Below, in pieces: positions 36,120-46,682 of a stretch of DNA of 64,000 nucleotides; the stretch's first letter is position 1; every line of letters begins with the position of its first letter. This DNA is from Subsaximicrobium wynnwilliamsii. Its GTDB lineage: Bacteria > Bacteroidota > Bacteroidia > Flavobacteriales > Flavobacteriaceae. Below the pieces are notes generated by a model, which was not told the origin of the DNA, made no database searches, and was given only the letters and a program-made list of their open reading frames with translations. Location of the stretch: positions 23,557-87,556 of the forward strand of contig NZ_VORM01000020.1 of NCBI RefSeq assembly GCF_007997225.1, written 5' to 3'. The position numbers were made by a program, and so were the translations under genes.

Positions 36120-39074
36120 ATGGGAATTAAAGCTAAAGCAGGTCAAAAAAACAATGCATGTGAAGCACATATAGCTTTGGCAATAGATGAATCTGGATCT
36201 ATTTCTGGTTCAGAAATTGATCAAATAAAAATGGGATTGAAAAATTTTATCGCTTCCCAATTGAATAATGACAACAGAATCTCCTTAGTTGGGATGTCAA
36301 ATTCAGATAACGATTTAAGATCTGACAATATTATTAATCAATTTGTAAATGATTCAACAAAATCTACTTTTGATAATTGGATTTTAGGTTTTAGAAGCAG
36401 AAGCGGAGCTGGTATAGGTTCTTCTTCAGCTCATTGGTCTTCTGCCTTGGAAACGATTCAATCGCTACAAAATCCTCCAGATGTCGTCATTATTATCACA
36501 GATGGTTTGTTAGTTGACACCCCAGCTAAGCTTCAAAACCGTATAGCAACTGTAAACTCAAATTCTCATATTTTTGTTTATGGTATAGATGAAATAAATA
36601 GTTACCCTAACGGAAATAGCCTTTCTCAAACCTTAGATTTTTATCTAGGAAGACCCGCTATACTAAGCACCGATAACTCCGATATACTTACTACAGATTA
36701 TGTGACTATTCCTGATTTTTCAGGTTTAGAAAATGCATTGTCAGACCTCTCACAAACATTAATTAATTCTAATATTGGATGTGGTAATCTTGATTTAATT
36801 TCAGAAAATATCACCATAGGGAAGTTAAGTTTAAATTGTAGCAACGATGATTTGAATGTTGGTACAATTACTATAAGCAGTCAAAAAGCAGTACCCTATG
36901 TTATTGAAGCAGATACCCAGATCGCTAATATAAACGGATTGATTTTTTCATGTGCTATCGCTACCGAAATAGCTCCCAATGGCTCTGGTACTATCGTTCC
37001 GGTCAAGGTTAACGGAACGCCTTTCTCAGTCGGATTTCAAGAAGAATTAATAGCTATTGAAACGGTAAATAATCCAGAGAATTTGAAAATAGAATTTTGT
37101 GTTGTAGATAGACAGACAATAAAAAACGGGGAAGTAAGTGCTTTTATAAAATCCGAGTATGAATATTTTTTGAATTTGCTATGTTTACTTAAACAAAGCA
37201 AGTCTGACGAAGAGAAAGGATATACTAGAAATACATTGATTTTACAGGCCAGAAATATTTTAAGAAAATTAGAAGAGACCAAACCTTGCGGAAATATAAC
37301 GACAGTGCAAGAGATTTGCTGGATGACATTAGAAAACCATGAATTTAATTCAACTATACCAGGACAAGCAGAGGTAGAGCAGGAGCAAAAGGATATGGTG
37401 GCGGCGGTCCAAAAAACCGTACAACCCATTTGGAGACCAAATACTAAATATTATATGAGATTTAGGTTAAAGGATGAGGTTAACAATGGGGAATTTGAAG
37501 AACAAAATAAGGGGCTGTTTGACTACTATTATGGCTTCAAAACTGTAGGGCCAGTGGGTCATTATCACAAGGATAGTACAGTAGATTATATTCCTACAGA
37601 CGCAAACCCAGATCAGTACCCACTAACGTCACTCCGCCAATACATTGATTATAACCGTTCCTACCCGAATGCCGATGGCAACTTATTACAGGCAAAACCA
37701 TTGTTCTATGGAAACAACCAATGTAAGATAACGGTTTATTTCAGTAAACCATTTACCTACCACATGCTCAATAAATGGCATAGTTATGAAGATAGTGATA
37801 GTGGTAATTCATTACCAGAATTAGCGGGTAGTATGCATATTGCGATTAAAGACCCAGTAACTGATGTTATAATCCCTTACCCATTACCCGCAAACTTTAG
37901 TCAAGAAACGGTGCCTACAGGCCAAACATTTGCTACTTGGATTGAGTTTAACAGCCAAGAAGAATTAGAATTCAATGAGTGTATTCGTTTGATTGATGTT
38001 AATGATAATCCTATAGGAGAGTATTCTATTCTTAAAAAGGACTATTTAATTGCCTCAGATACATACCGTTTGAGAATTGATGATGAAGCTGTGTTATCTG
38101 ATAATTCAGATCTAATAAGTGGAAAAATTAAATGGGAAAGTTTAGCTGCTGATAATCCAACTGTTGTTTATGAATTTGACATAGTAGCAATTGGAAGCGA
38201 AGATGCCAATTGGAATATTGACAATAATCCAAGAATACCCATGAACCTGCAACTACTCAATAATATGGTTGAATACATCAATCAAAATAATAGCGCGATT
38301 AATTGTGATTTAGAAATTGGAGAACCTATTCTACCAAATAGTTATGCATATACAGTTACACTTACTAATTTAAAACCACGTAAGCTTTATACCGCACTTT
38401 TGTATAATGCTTTCGATAAAAATAATAGTGGTTCATTACAAGATACAGAGAGCGAAGAAGTGCACCAGTTTGTTTTTCAAACGTCCAGATATAAGAATTT
38501 TGAAGAACAAGTAAATAGTTATTGGCTAAGGGAACTAGACTCTGATGGAATTGTAGTCAATGAGCAGCAAGCCGTTTTTATAATTCCATTGTCATTATCC
38601 GTCGATGAAATCGAAACCGCTTATAACATTGTTGCAGGGATTTCGGATATTAACAGCGAAAACTTAGAATCGCAATACTACCATTTGTTTGACCGAGCGA
38701 CAGAGGGTGTATTAGGTATTAGCCCATTTAATCCACCTGAAAATACAGAATTCAATGTATTAAAGAACTTAAATACAGGTCAAACTTTTGGTATTTTAAT
38801 CCGTAATCCGGAACCATTCAATATCCCTAAAATTCCTTTAGATACTATTGAAGATACTGTAAAGGTAGTGTTCGCGAGTTCGGGAAATCCGAATAACACC
38901 TATAAGGTCTTACATTCTAAAGATTATTCACAAGTATTGATTATGCATGATAGCAGGGAAATTACAGTAGATACGCTAAATTTTAAGTTCTCATATAAAA
39001 TATGGAACGGTTCAGAATATATTACAAGTAGTGATGTTGTCATAGACAATATTTTAATAAATATAGAAAACTAA
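36120..39074 (+). CDS. 984-aa von Willebrand factor A domain protein
   Basis: No signal peptide. Residues ~14-210 form a vWA domain with a complete-looking MIDAS: D23-x-S25-x-S27 in 'AIDESGSISGSE', and 'VVIIITDGLLVDTP' (Asp near 127). The following ~770 residues are beta-rich with a region 'KPLFYGNNQCKITVYFSKPFTYHML' and Asp-rich linkers, family unknown. Such metal-dependent domains bind proteins. It starts 24 bases after the glycosyltransferase gene and ends six bases before the 2131-aa gene. A large vWA protein without export signal in this setting suggests an assembled or lysis-released complex; that is inference. Confidence 0.75.
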   Translation: MGIKAKAGQKNNACEAHIALAIDESGSISGSEIDQIKMGLKNFIASQLNNDNRISLVGMSNSDNDLRSDNIINQFVNDSTKSTFDNWILGFRSRSGAGIGSSSAHWSSALETIQSLQNPPDVVIIITDGLLVDTPAKLQNRIATVNSNSHIFVYGIDEINSYPNGNSLSQTLDFYLGRPAILSTDNSDILTTDYVTIPDFSGLENALSDLSQTLINSNIGCGNLDLISENITIGKLSLNCSNDDLNVGTITISSQKAVPYVIEADTQIANINGLIFSCAIATEIAPNGSGTIVPVKVNGTPFSVGFQEELIAIETVNNPENLKIEFCVVDRQTIKNGEVSAFIKSEYEYFLNLLCLLKQSKSDEEKGYTRNTLILQARNILRKLEETKPCGNITTVQEICWMTLENHEFNSTIPGQAEVEQEQKDMVAAVQKTVQPIWRPNTKYYMRFRLKDEVNNGEFEEQNKGLFDYYYGFKTVGPVGHYHKDSTVDYIPTDANPDQYPLTSLRQYIDYNRSYPNADGNLLQAKPLFYGNNQCKITVYFSKPFTYHMLNKWHSYEDSDSGNSLPELAGSMHIAIKDPVTDVIIPYPLPANFSQETVPTGQTFATWIEFNSQEELEFNECIRLIDVNDNPIGEYSILKKDYLIASDTYRLRIDDEAVLSDNSDLISGKIKWESLAADNPTVVYEFDIVAIGSEDANWNIDNNPRIPMNLQLLNNMVEYINQNNSAINCDLEIGEPILPNSYAYTVTLTNLKPRKLYTALLYNAFDKNNSGSLQDTESEEVHQFVFQTSRYKNFEEQVNSYWLRELDSDGIVVNEQQAVFIIPLSLSVDEIETAYNIVAGISDINSENLESQYYHLFDRATEGVLGISPFNPPENTEFNVLKNLNTGQTFGILIRNPEPFNIPKIPLDTIEDTVKVVFASSGNPNNTYKVLHSKDYSQVLIMHDSREITVDTLNFKFSYKIWNGSEYITSSDVVIDNILINIEN

Positions 39075-39080
39075 AAGAAG

Positions 39081-42000
39081 ATGGGTTTTATTAATACTTA
39101 CAAAATAAGCAATGAAGGGACGAATAACTCCTATACTGATTCTATTTCAAAAGAATTTATAGAAAATAGCACCTCTTTTGTATATACAATAGCAAGAACT
39201 GCAAATGGGAAATGTCTTTTATCTAAACTAGATATTTTAGGGGGTATCGTTTGGTCTAAAGAAATTAATAATCAAGATGTAGGTGCAGAACCCCTCTATA
39301 TTGAAGCTACTTCAACCAATCCTATTCAATATACTGCGATTTCTAATAATGCGGATTCTGTAAATAGCTTTATTTACTTAATTACATTTGATGTAAATGG
39401 CAATATTGTAAAAATAAAAAAATTACAATTTCCTCGCTTTGGTGGCCAAGAAGGTGTTCATGTGCAATATTATAATAATTATTTTTTAATAGCTTATAAT
39501 AAAAATGTTATAAAAGTAAATAGCGATGGAGTCGTATCTAACATATGGCAATTCTCAAATCAAAAATATGCTGTCGGTCCTGCATTTTCATTTTTTGTAG
39601 ATCCGATTTCAGGTTATATGTTGTCTTTTCATCAAGTTTTTCAAGATGGTGTGGCTTATCTTGTATTAAGAGATGAAAACTTTGTTGTGGTAGAAGAAAT
39701 TCAACTATTATATCCTAATGCTTCTAGTGGATCTGTACCTGCTGATGCTGTATTTAAAAAAGCAAATAATACTTATTATTACTATTTTACAATATCTCAA
39801 GATTTTAGCAATATTAACAGAGAGGTCTGTATGGTAAAAACCCAAAATGCTCAAATTACATATCAAAAAATAATCCAATTACAAAAAAATAGTAACTTAT
39901 TAAGTAATTTTACATTAGTAGATAATCATATATATTTTCATAGCTTTTACGGAATTATGAAATTATCTACAGATGACTTAACTCTTTTGTGGACAAAAAA
40001 AATAAATTCTTTTAATCAAATAATAAGATTAATTTACAATTCCAGTACATCAAATATTACATGTATCTACAATGATTTTTCTGGTGATTATAATTATAAT
40101 AGCAAAGCTTTTCTTGTAGATAAGGAACTCAATAGTTGTCTTACAATTTTACAAGACGTACCAACCTTAAATTCAGGCGTAATAGGCTTTTCAGTAACTA
40201 GCGATTTCGCTAAATCTGATGAATTAATTATTACTAGTGAATCAATTTCTAACGACCTAACAAATGTCGAATTGATTATTGATGAATTGTGCCCTCCATC
40301 AGGAAGTGGTAATTATAATTTAGAAAAAAGCGCGATTTTTGCAAATCCCGGAACAATCACGGCTGATGGCATAGATGCCTCTTTTATTACCGTTCAGTTG
40401 AAAGATAGTTCAGAAAATAACATCACGGTCGGAGGGGAAGCTGTCATCATATTTAGTTCTTTGGGAAATATTAGCGGCGTTACTGAAAACAACGATGGAA
40501 CATATACAGCCGTGCTTACATCTTCAAATATTGGTAATGCAGCTTTAAGTTTTTCAGTCAATAATCAGCTATCAAATAATACAGCAAATGTGAATTTTGT
40601 TGAAAAGACTTTTGAAATTCCAATTTCCGAATTAACATCATTACAATCGCCAAATTTCTATATCCAATCCGTTGGTTCTAGAGGTATAGAGAGTACCAAA
40701 GGAATTCATTTACGATGGATTTTTGGAGGTGTCTTGGGGGAAAAGCACCTTCCCAAAAGAGATTATGCTCAAACCGATCATAATTTTAATAAACCAAATG
40801 ATGTAGTAAAGGTTTATAGAACGAGATACCAAAAGGTTCAATTTAACTTAAATTTATTCGAACGGCCTACCGTTATAAATGATACAAATAAATTTTGGAT
40901 ATATCGCTTTGCAAATGGTGGAGACTCCTATTATCAATTTTCCGAGGCAAGGGAGTTTCACGTTTATTTCAGAAATACTTCAAAATATAACCAAGTAAGA
41001 GCTTCAATTAATCCGTTACTTAACCCTTCTGGGTTTTTACAAAACTATGGCAGCGAACTTATCGAAATAGAGAATAAAAAGGAACTCTTCTTTGCCGCAG
41101 AGTTTAAAGCCATTAATTTATCGACAAGTAGTGCGTTGCAAACAGAAAGCTTATCCGTTTCAGAAAATAATCAATTTGCATTAAAAAAAATGTCTTCTAG
41201 ACAGACATTCTCTTCGTCACAGCTGAGCGAAGCACGTTTAGTTTGTGAGAATGGTAAAAGTATTCGTTTCAAATCTTCCGAATGTTTCGTTTCAGAAATT
41301 AGTTTTGAATTTTATGCTGATTTTATTTCTGCGGTGAACAAAAGAGATGGATGGCAACCAATTGGAGATTTTGGGTTGACCCTAGATGATGGGTTGGTAC
41401 ATTCCATGTTGGAACCTGAGCCAGGTCTTGTGCAAGGTAAATGGCAGCGCTTTAATGATAACGCCTTTGTCAATGTGGAGAATTACAAAATCAAATGGGA
41501 TCGTCCAACAGAGGATTGGGATAGGGATATTAAGCAAATTGTAAATAATTACATTCAGTTAAGTAATTCTGCAACCAACCCAACAGCAATTGAGTTGGTT
41601 CCTTTTGAAAATGATGACGATGAACCAATCGAAATCACAAATTTAGACCAACTGAATTTTGCGGCTTACGATTATCATATTGCAAGAATGCTCGGTTTGG
41701 GAGTTCTTGATGTAGATGTAGCTGTTTTTGAAAACACCTACATATATATTGCAGAATATACCACCTTTGGTGATTTAGAGGATGGATTGGGTAAACGAGA
41801 AACCCATCACTTGTCAATGGGTTTACCAACCTCAATTGATGATGAACGATTGCCAATTCCAGTAAATATTAGAGAGGTCACTCCTGGAGCTTTTATAGGT
41901 AATGAAGGGGAGCCAGCTAATATTACAGATGTTGGTGGCTATACCCAAAATGGAGAATCCCGTTATGTAACATTATTCGCGGAGAATCAACCCACCGACT

Positions 42001-45000
42001 TAATTGGAACAACATTTTATGACACAGCCGATGAATTTGCCTTAGAGAAATTTACATATCCAGTTTATTCTGGAATTGAATACAAGAAAGTACTTTCTGG
42101 CCAAACTTGCGATGATGGAGAATGGCAAAAGCCAGAACTTCCAAATGACCCAGAATATTTGAATGCCGTTCCATTGGGCGAAGTGGAACATTTTGAAACA
42201 CGAGTGTTACAAATCTCAGAGACCAATCAACCTTTATTTGTTCATAAACAGGACGTAAGTGGGTTGCATTGTTATAGTTCGTATGGCATAAATTGGTTTT
42301 CAAGGGCGACTTCGAGTTCCATTATTAAGTCCATTCAAACGTTGCTAAAGCCGAAAAATTCACTATTACCACCAAGTAATATTAATTCCTTACTGATTCG
42401 AAGCGAGTCACCGCTTTTACTTACGTCAGAAGAAGAGCAAGACCGTTTAAAAGCTATAAATCCTAATCCAGAGAGCGAGACTGTAGAAGATGAAACATTG
42501 GTCAGAATTACTTTTGATTATCATACCTATCAAGATTTGATTAATCGGAAAGTGTTGTTGGATTCTGTTGTTACTAATAATGATATACTTGACCCGAATC
42601 TTGATGATAATCGAGCCATTTTATATCCTGATAATGAGGAGGTATTTGCAGATGATGTAGATATATTCTTTAGACCTCAAGTTCCTGATAACGTTTCAGG
42701 TAAAGCACTCCCGCTTTCTGCAACAAATCAACCATCTAATATTTTATTGTCAAATATTCAGACAGTTGATTATCAAAGAGCAAGTACAGGAGAGATTAAT
42801 CCAATTACAAATGTGTTCGAACCAGAAATAATTTCTCCGACACTTCAACCCGGGACAGAAAGTAATTATGTAGGAGGTGCATTTATTTTAGGAAATCAAC
42901 AGCATATAATCCATAGTGTTATTCAAGGGACGGATGGCCCTATTTTTTCAGTATATAAAAAAGAAATTAGTGACGCTTTAGTTAACAATATTCCCTCAGC
43001 AGATGCAGATAATTTACAACCAATCGAAATTTCGGAGGACGGTTTCTTTATGGCAGTTGAAAATATGCAGAATGCTTCAAGTTGGGGAACACCAAACCCA
43101 CTTCCTCTAAAAGTGAATGTTGCCGTAAATAATGAAATACATCGTGAAATCTTAGAAATCTTGGATGATGATGGTATTATGGAGCGTCACGTAGAAAAAT
43201 CACGTGGAATTTGGTCTGAACCTTTAGATGGAAATGCGACCATTGAAAAGGTGGAAGAGCCTTATGAGGCTATTTATGATAGTGAAGGTAATATTACTGG
43301 TTATAATGAAAGACATAGGGGCAATTACAAAATTACATTCCAGAATATAAAACTTACTCAGCATCCTCAATATAATAAGGAAGGAGTGTCTGTAGAATGG
43401 TTTAGAGGAATTGCCAGAATATTTACTCAAGGAAGTTTACAGGATGGGATAGCTCGAAAAACACGTAAAGTACTTTCAGTTGTTAAGATAGACAACATTG
43501 TATATCCAGGTGATGCTAATGAAAATGATTTGGTTATTTATGTAAATGACTCCTCGTTTCCAGAAGTGAACGAAGATGAAGATTTAGTAAACGACATTGA
43601 ATACGATTATATACAAACAGGCACTAATATTTCAGTAAATTTTTACCCAAGCTATAAAGTATATTTATATGTAGATACTACTTATGGACTCAACGAAACA
43701 AATTTACTTCCAGAGGCAGGGGACGGTACAAAATACTCAATATTTGGATTGCGCAGTCGCGATTTAGATTTAGAGCAGTATGCCTCTAAAATTTGCGTGC
43801 CAAGCTTGATGTTCGCTCAGGAAATGATTGAAGCCTTACCTCCAGAACAACCTCAAGGGCCACTATATGCCACCAGGCCAGATTTTTTCGGTCGATCTAC
43901 ATTAACACTCACTACTCAATATGAGCACGAGCCACATGGACTTTTGTTTTATAGGACTAATGACGAGGCTTTATTAAATGCGCTCTATGCAAAATCTACG
44001 ATAATAGAAATCCGAGAATCCCTTAAAGCTTTAGGGGGCAATGACGAAGTCGATTTTACTAGTCGTTGGCAGAATTTTATGAAATTAGAGGCCCTTAAAA
44101 TTGACGGTGATTATAAAGAATTCCCATCTGGTGAAATTGACGCAGAGAATAGGTTCAAGTTTCCAAATCCAGATAAGTTAGCCCTTTTCACAAACGCAAA
44201 TGAAATTATAAACAATATAAATAACGGTATCATTTCTCCACCTAATCCGCCAATTGCTCTATTTAATATCGATTTAAACGATGCAAATAATGATATTGGT
44301 GCTATTCCAGCTGGAGATGAACGAATTTTTGGTTTTGTAAAGGCGACAATCTACAACGCATTCGTTCCGCTTACAGAAGTCCCGATAATTTATCAGCATA
44401 TTGAAGGAGCAGATTATAAGCCTGTAAATGAAAAGCAAGTAATTCGTGATAGAAATGGTTATGTATTACCGCCTAATCATCAGGACTTCAAAATGGCACC
44501 CATGATGAAGATAATAAATACAAATCCTCATGAAACACAGTTTGTGGATTTTAGTTTAGACGGTACTTCCAACAATATTTATTTTTATGGTGTTCGGGAA
44601 ATAAGTTCTCAAATGAAAATGGGAGATTATAGCCCATTTCTAGGACCTGTAAAATTGGTGAATACGAATGCTCCAGAAACTCCTGAAATTAAACGTATAA
44701 TGCCTGTATTGGAAAATGCTGTTTTGGGTATATCTCCATCTATTCAATTGGAAATTAATGCCTATCCAGAAGTTCAGGATATTAAAAAGCTAACTATATA
44801 TCGCGCTTTTAATAAGCTTGATGCCCAATCAGTTCGTACAATGCAACAAGTCAAGATTATTGATTTAGAAACCTTAGGCATAATTAATGACGCTACCTGG
44901 AAGGTTCAAGACACTTTTGAAGATTTGGATGAAGTACCTTATGGAGATGGCCTTTTTTATAGAATCACAGTCTCCAGAAAGGTAGAATATGCTGATAAGA

Positions 45001-45476
45001 ATGGTAATATAGTAATCGAGTACCAACCATCACAAGCCTCCAAAATAGTGGCATCCATGATGGTTGAAGTGACTAATCCTCCAGCTCCAATCCTTAATTT
45101 CACTTCAGACCCTCTAATCAATAATGGAAAAGAGTTACCAAATATTATTTTACAATGGGATAACACTTGTTATAACGGAAAATATCATGTGTACAAGATG
45201 AACAATAATGGTACTTGGGTAAATATAGCTAATCTTAAAACCAATAATACAAATATTATACTCCCGCTCGCTGATACCAATCTAAATTCAGGGACTTTAC
45301 AAATAAGAAATGAAGATTACGACCCAATCTATCATCATTTTAAGGTTGTAGCTGAGAATACTTCAGGTATGATGAGTATAGAGGAAAATATTTTGACTAT
45401 TCCAAATACTGATATTTTAACAAATGGAGAAGGTATTGGGTTTATGATTGTTGAAGACACAAATATTGTAGACTAA
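39081..45476 (+). CDS. 2131-aa multidomain protein
   Basis: The largest gene of the window, fully open and without signal peptide. Residues 1-~400 have a repeated beta pattern like a propeller ('IVWSKEI', 'GGQEGVHVQYYNNYFLIAYNKN', 'LSNFTLVDNHIYFHSFYGI'). Residues ~413-510 form an invasin/Ig-like (Big_1) module ('ANPGTITADGIDASFITVQLKD' type, 'NNDGTYTAVLTSS'). After 510 a block begins with 'SVGSRGIESTKGIHLRWIFG', family unknown. The last ~250 residues resemble fibronectin-III modules ('PETPEIKRIMPVLE', 'PPAPILNFTSDP'). The architecture suggests adhesion or a structural fibre. I know no described homologue with a function. Confidence 0.7.
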   Translation: MGFINTYKISNEGTNNSYTDSISKEFIENSTSFVYTIARTANGKCLLSKLDILGGIVWSKEINNQDVGAEPLYIEATSTNPIQYTAISNNADSVNSFIYLITFDVNGNIVKIKKLQFPRFGGQEGVHVQYYNNYFLIAYNKNVIKVNSDGVVSNIWQFSNQKYAVGPAFSFFVDPISGYMLSFHQVFQDGVAYLVLRDENFVVVEEIQLLYPNASSGSVPADAVFKKANNTYYYYFTISQDFSNINREVCMVKTQNAQITYQKIIQLQKNSNLLSNFTLVDNHIYFHSFYGIMKLSTDDLTLLWTKKINSFNQIIRLIYNSSTSNITCIYNDFSGDYNYNSKAFLVDKELNSCLTILQDVPTLNSGVIGFSVTSDFAKSDELIITSESISNDLTNVELIIDELCPPSGSGNYNLEKSAIFANPGTITADGIDASFITVQLKDSSENNITVGGEAVIIFSSLGNISGVTENNDGTYTAVLTSSNIGNAALSFSVNNQLSNNTANVNFVEKTFEIPISELTSLQSPNFYIQSVGSRGIESTKGIHLRWIFGGVLGEKHLPKRDYAQTDHNFNKPNDVVKVYRTRYQKVQFNLNLFERPTVINDTNKFWIYRFANGGDSYYQFSEAREFHVYFRNTSKYNQVRASINPLLNPSGFLQNYGSELIEIENKKELFFAAEFKAINLSTSSALQTESLSVSENNQFALKKMSSRQTFSSSQLSEARLVCENGKSIRFKSSECFVSEISFEFYADFISAVNKRDGWQPIGDFGLTLDDGLVHSMLEPEPGLVQGKWQRFNDNAFVNVENYKIKWDRPTEDWDRDIKQIVNNYIQLSNSATNPTAIELVPFENDDDEPIEITNLDQLNFAAYDYHIARMLGLGVLDVDVAVFENTYIYIAEYTTFGDLEDGLGKRETHHLSMGLPTSIDDERLPIPVNIREVTPGAFIGNEGEPANITDVGGYTQNGESRYVTLFAENQPTDLIGTTFYDTADEFALEKFTYPVYSGIEYKKVLSGQTCDDGEWQKPELPNDPEYLNAVPLGEVEHFETRVLQISETNQPLFVHKQDVSGLHCYSSYGINWFSRATSSSIIKSIQTLLKPKNSLLPPSNINSLLIRSESPLLLTSEEEQDRLKAINPNPESETVEDETLVRITFDYHTYQDLINRKVLLDSVVTNNDILDPNLDDNRAILYPDNEEVFADDVDIFFRPQVPDNVSGKALPLSATNQPSNILLSNIQTVDYQRASTGEINPITNVFEPEIISPTLQPGTESNYVGGAFILGNQQHIIHSVIQGTDGPIFSVYKKEISDALVNNIPSADADNLQPIEISEDGFFMAVENMQNASSWGTPNPLPLKVNVAVNNEIHREILEILDDDGIMERHVEKSRGIWSEPLDGNATIEKVEEPYEAIYDSEGNITGYNERHRGNYKITFQNIKLTQHPQYNKEGVSVEWFRGIARIFTQGSLQDGIARKTRKVLSVVKIDNIVYPGDANENDLVIYVNDSSFPEVNEDEDLVNDIEYDYIQTGTNISVNFYPSYKVYLYVDTTYGLNETNLLPEAGDGTKYSIFGLRSRDLDLEQYASKICVPSLMFAQEMIEALPPEQPQGPLYATRPDFFGRSTLTLTTQYEHEPHGLLFYRTNDEALLNALYAKSTIIEIRESLKALGGNDEVDFTSRWQNFMKLEALKIDGDYKEFPSGEIDAENRFKFPNPDKLALFTNANEIINNINNGIISPPNPPIALFNIDLNDANNDIGAIPAGDERIFGFVKATIYNAFVPLTEVPIIYQHIEGADYKPVNEKQVIRDRNGYVLPPNHQDFKMAPMMKIINTNPHETQFVDFSLDGTSNNIYFYGVREISSQMKMGDYSPFLGPVKLVNTNAPETPEIKRIMPVLENAVLGISPSIQLEINAYPEVQDIKKLTIYRAFNKLDAQSVRTMQQVKIIDLETLGIINDATWKVQDTFEDLDEVPYGDGLFYRITVSRKVEYADKNGNIVIEYQPSQASKIVASMMVEVTNPPAPILNFTSDPLINNGKELPNIILQWDNTCYNGKYHVYKMNNNGTWVNIANLKTNNTNIILPLADTNLNSGTLQIRNEDYDPIYHHFKVVAENTSGMMSIEENILTIPNTDILTNGEGIGFMIVEDTNIVD

Positions 45477-45551
45477 CACGAAACTCTTGAAGGCAAAAAA
45501 TAATTAATCAACGTATTCTAAAACTGAAAAAAATCAATAAAACAAAATAAC

Positions 45552-46682
45552 ATGGAAAAGAGTAGAGAAACAATTAAGACCTATTTTGAAATTGGAGATA
45601 AGCCAACAGAGGAGCAATACCAAGACACTTGGGATTCTTTTGTTCACAAGGATGACCAAATTCCAGCCGAAAAAATTGACGGGCAAGATTTACAAAAAAC
45701 AACAGACGCGGGTAATTCAACAACTAACGATATACAAATGGTAGGTGGTAATTTAACCATTACAGATGGCGACACCCCTGAAAACCCATTTGAAGGTAAT
45801 TTAAATATAAATTATACCGATGAAAAGAGCGGAAATTCATTTTCAATTTATAATGCAATAATTAAAACAAAATCGGCTATCAGCCAGTTTTTTTATGGTT
45901 TTAGTAACCTGATAACTCATGATGCCCCTGAGGACATTAGCCAAGTTCGGGGAATTTATAACAGAGTCAGAACAATGAACTCGGGAACTCCAGGTGAGTT
46001 GATGGGCACTTATAACGATGTATCTTATAGAAATACTGGGTCAGGGTCTATAAATTTACTTAGTGGTTCAGAGAACTATGTCAGAGTAGAGGATTTTGGC
46101 GGTACAGGAACAATAGCTAACACTATAGGTTTTAGGAGCCAAATAATTCATGATAATGCCAATGTCGTATCTTCTAGAATGTGGGGTGGTATTTTTTCAT
46201 TAACTCACAAGACGGGAAATATATCAAACTGGACGGGAGTTTTAATTGACTTAAATCAATCTAGTGGAACAACGGTTGAGGCTGGCGAATATTTAAGATT
46301 GGATAGCGGAATAAAATTGCCGAATCTAAATATGAAAGCCATTAATTCTGTAGTTAATTTACCTTCTTATTTTAAAGGGTTATTAGAAAGTGACATAACA
46401 GTTGAGCAGATTGATACTGCAGACGGCAAGGTATTACCCACAAAGGAGTGGGTTCAAACAAATAGTGCCTCAAAGTTTTCATCACCTATTGGTGATGGGG
46501 CATTAACAACAATCAATGTACTACATAATCTTGGGTCTGAAGATGTAATTATTCGAGTAAGGGATTCAAACACAAAAACAGTTGTAGAGTGCACAAAAAC
46601 TATCGTAGATTCTAATACTATTAGCTTAACTTTTGATGCTGCTCCATCAGCGGATGCATATCGAGTAGTTGTAATCGCTTAA
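45552..46682 (+). CDS. Phage tail-fibre-like protein
   Basis: 376 aa. The N-terminus 'SRETIKTYFEIGDKPTEEQYQDTWDSFVHKDDQIP' is the signature start of fibre and appendage proteins found in phages and phage-like elements of Bacteroidota. The middle is a beta-rich repeat region, and the C-terminal 65 residues ('GDGALTTINVLHNLGSEDVIIRV', 'NTISLTFDAAPSADAYRVVV') form a small beta-sandwich tip domain usual in tail fibres. No signal peptide. No capsid, portal, tube or sheath gene is present in the element, so the protein serves some other fibre-bearing structure or is a captured receptor-binding protein. Confidence 0.75.
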   Translation: MEKSRETIKTYFEIGDKPTEEQYQDTWDSFVHKDDQIPAEKIDGQDLQKTTDAGNSTTNDIQMVGGNLTITDGDTPENPFEGNLNINYTDEKSGNSFSIYNAIIKTKSAISQFFYGFSNLITHDAPEDISQVRGIYNRVRTMNSGTPGELMGTYNDVSYRNTGSGSINLLSGSENYVRVEDFGGTGTIANTIGFRSQIIHDNANVVSSRMWGGIFSLTHKTGNISNWTGVLIDLNQSSGTTVEAGEYLRLDSGIKLPNLNMKAINSVVNLPSYFKGLLESDITVEQIDTADGKVLPTKEWVQTNSASKFSSPIGDGALTTINVLHNLGSEDVIIRVRDSNTKTVVECTKTIVDSNTISLTFDAAPSADAYRVVVIA

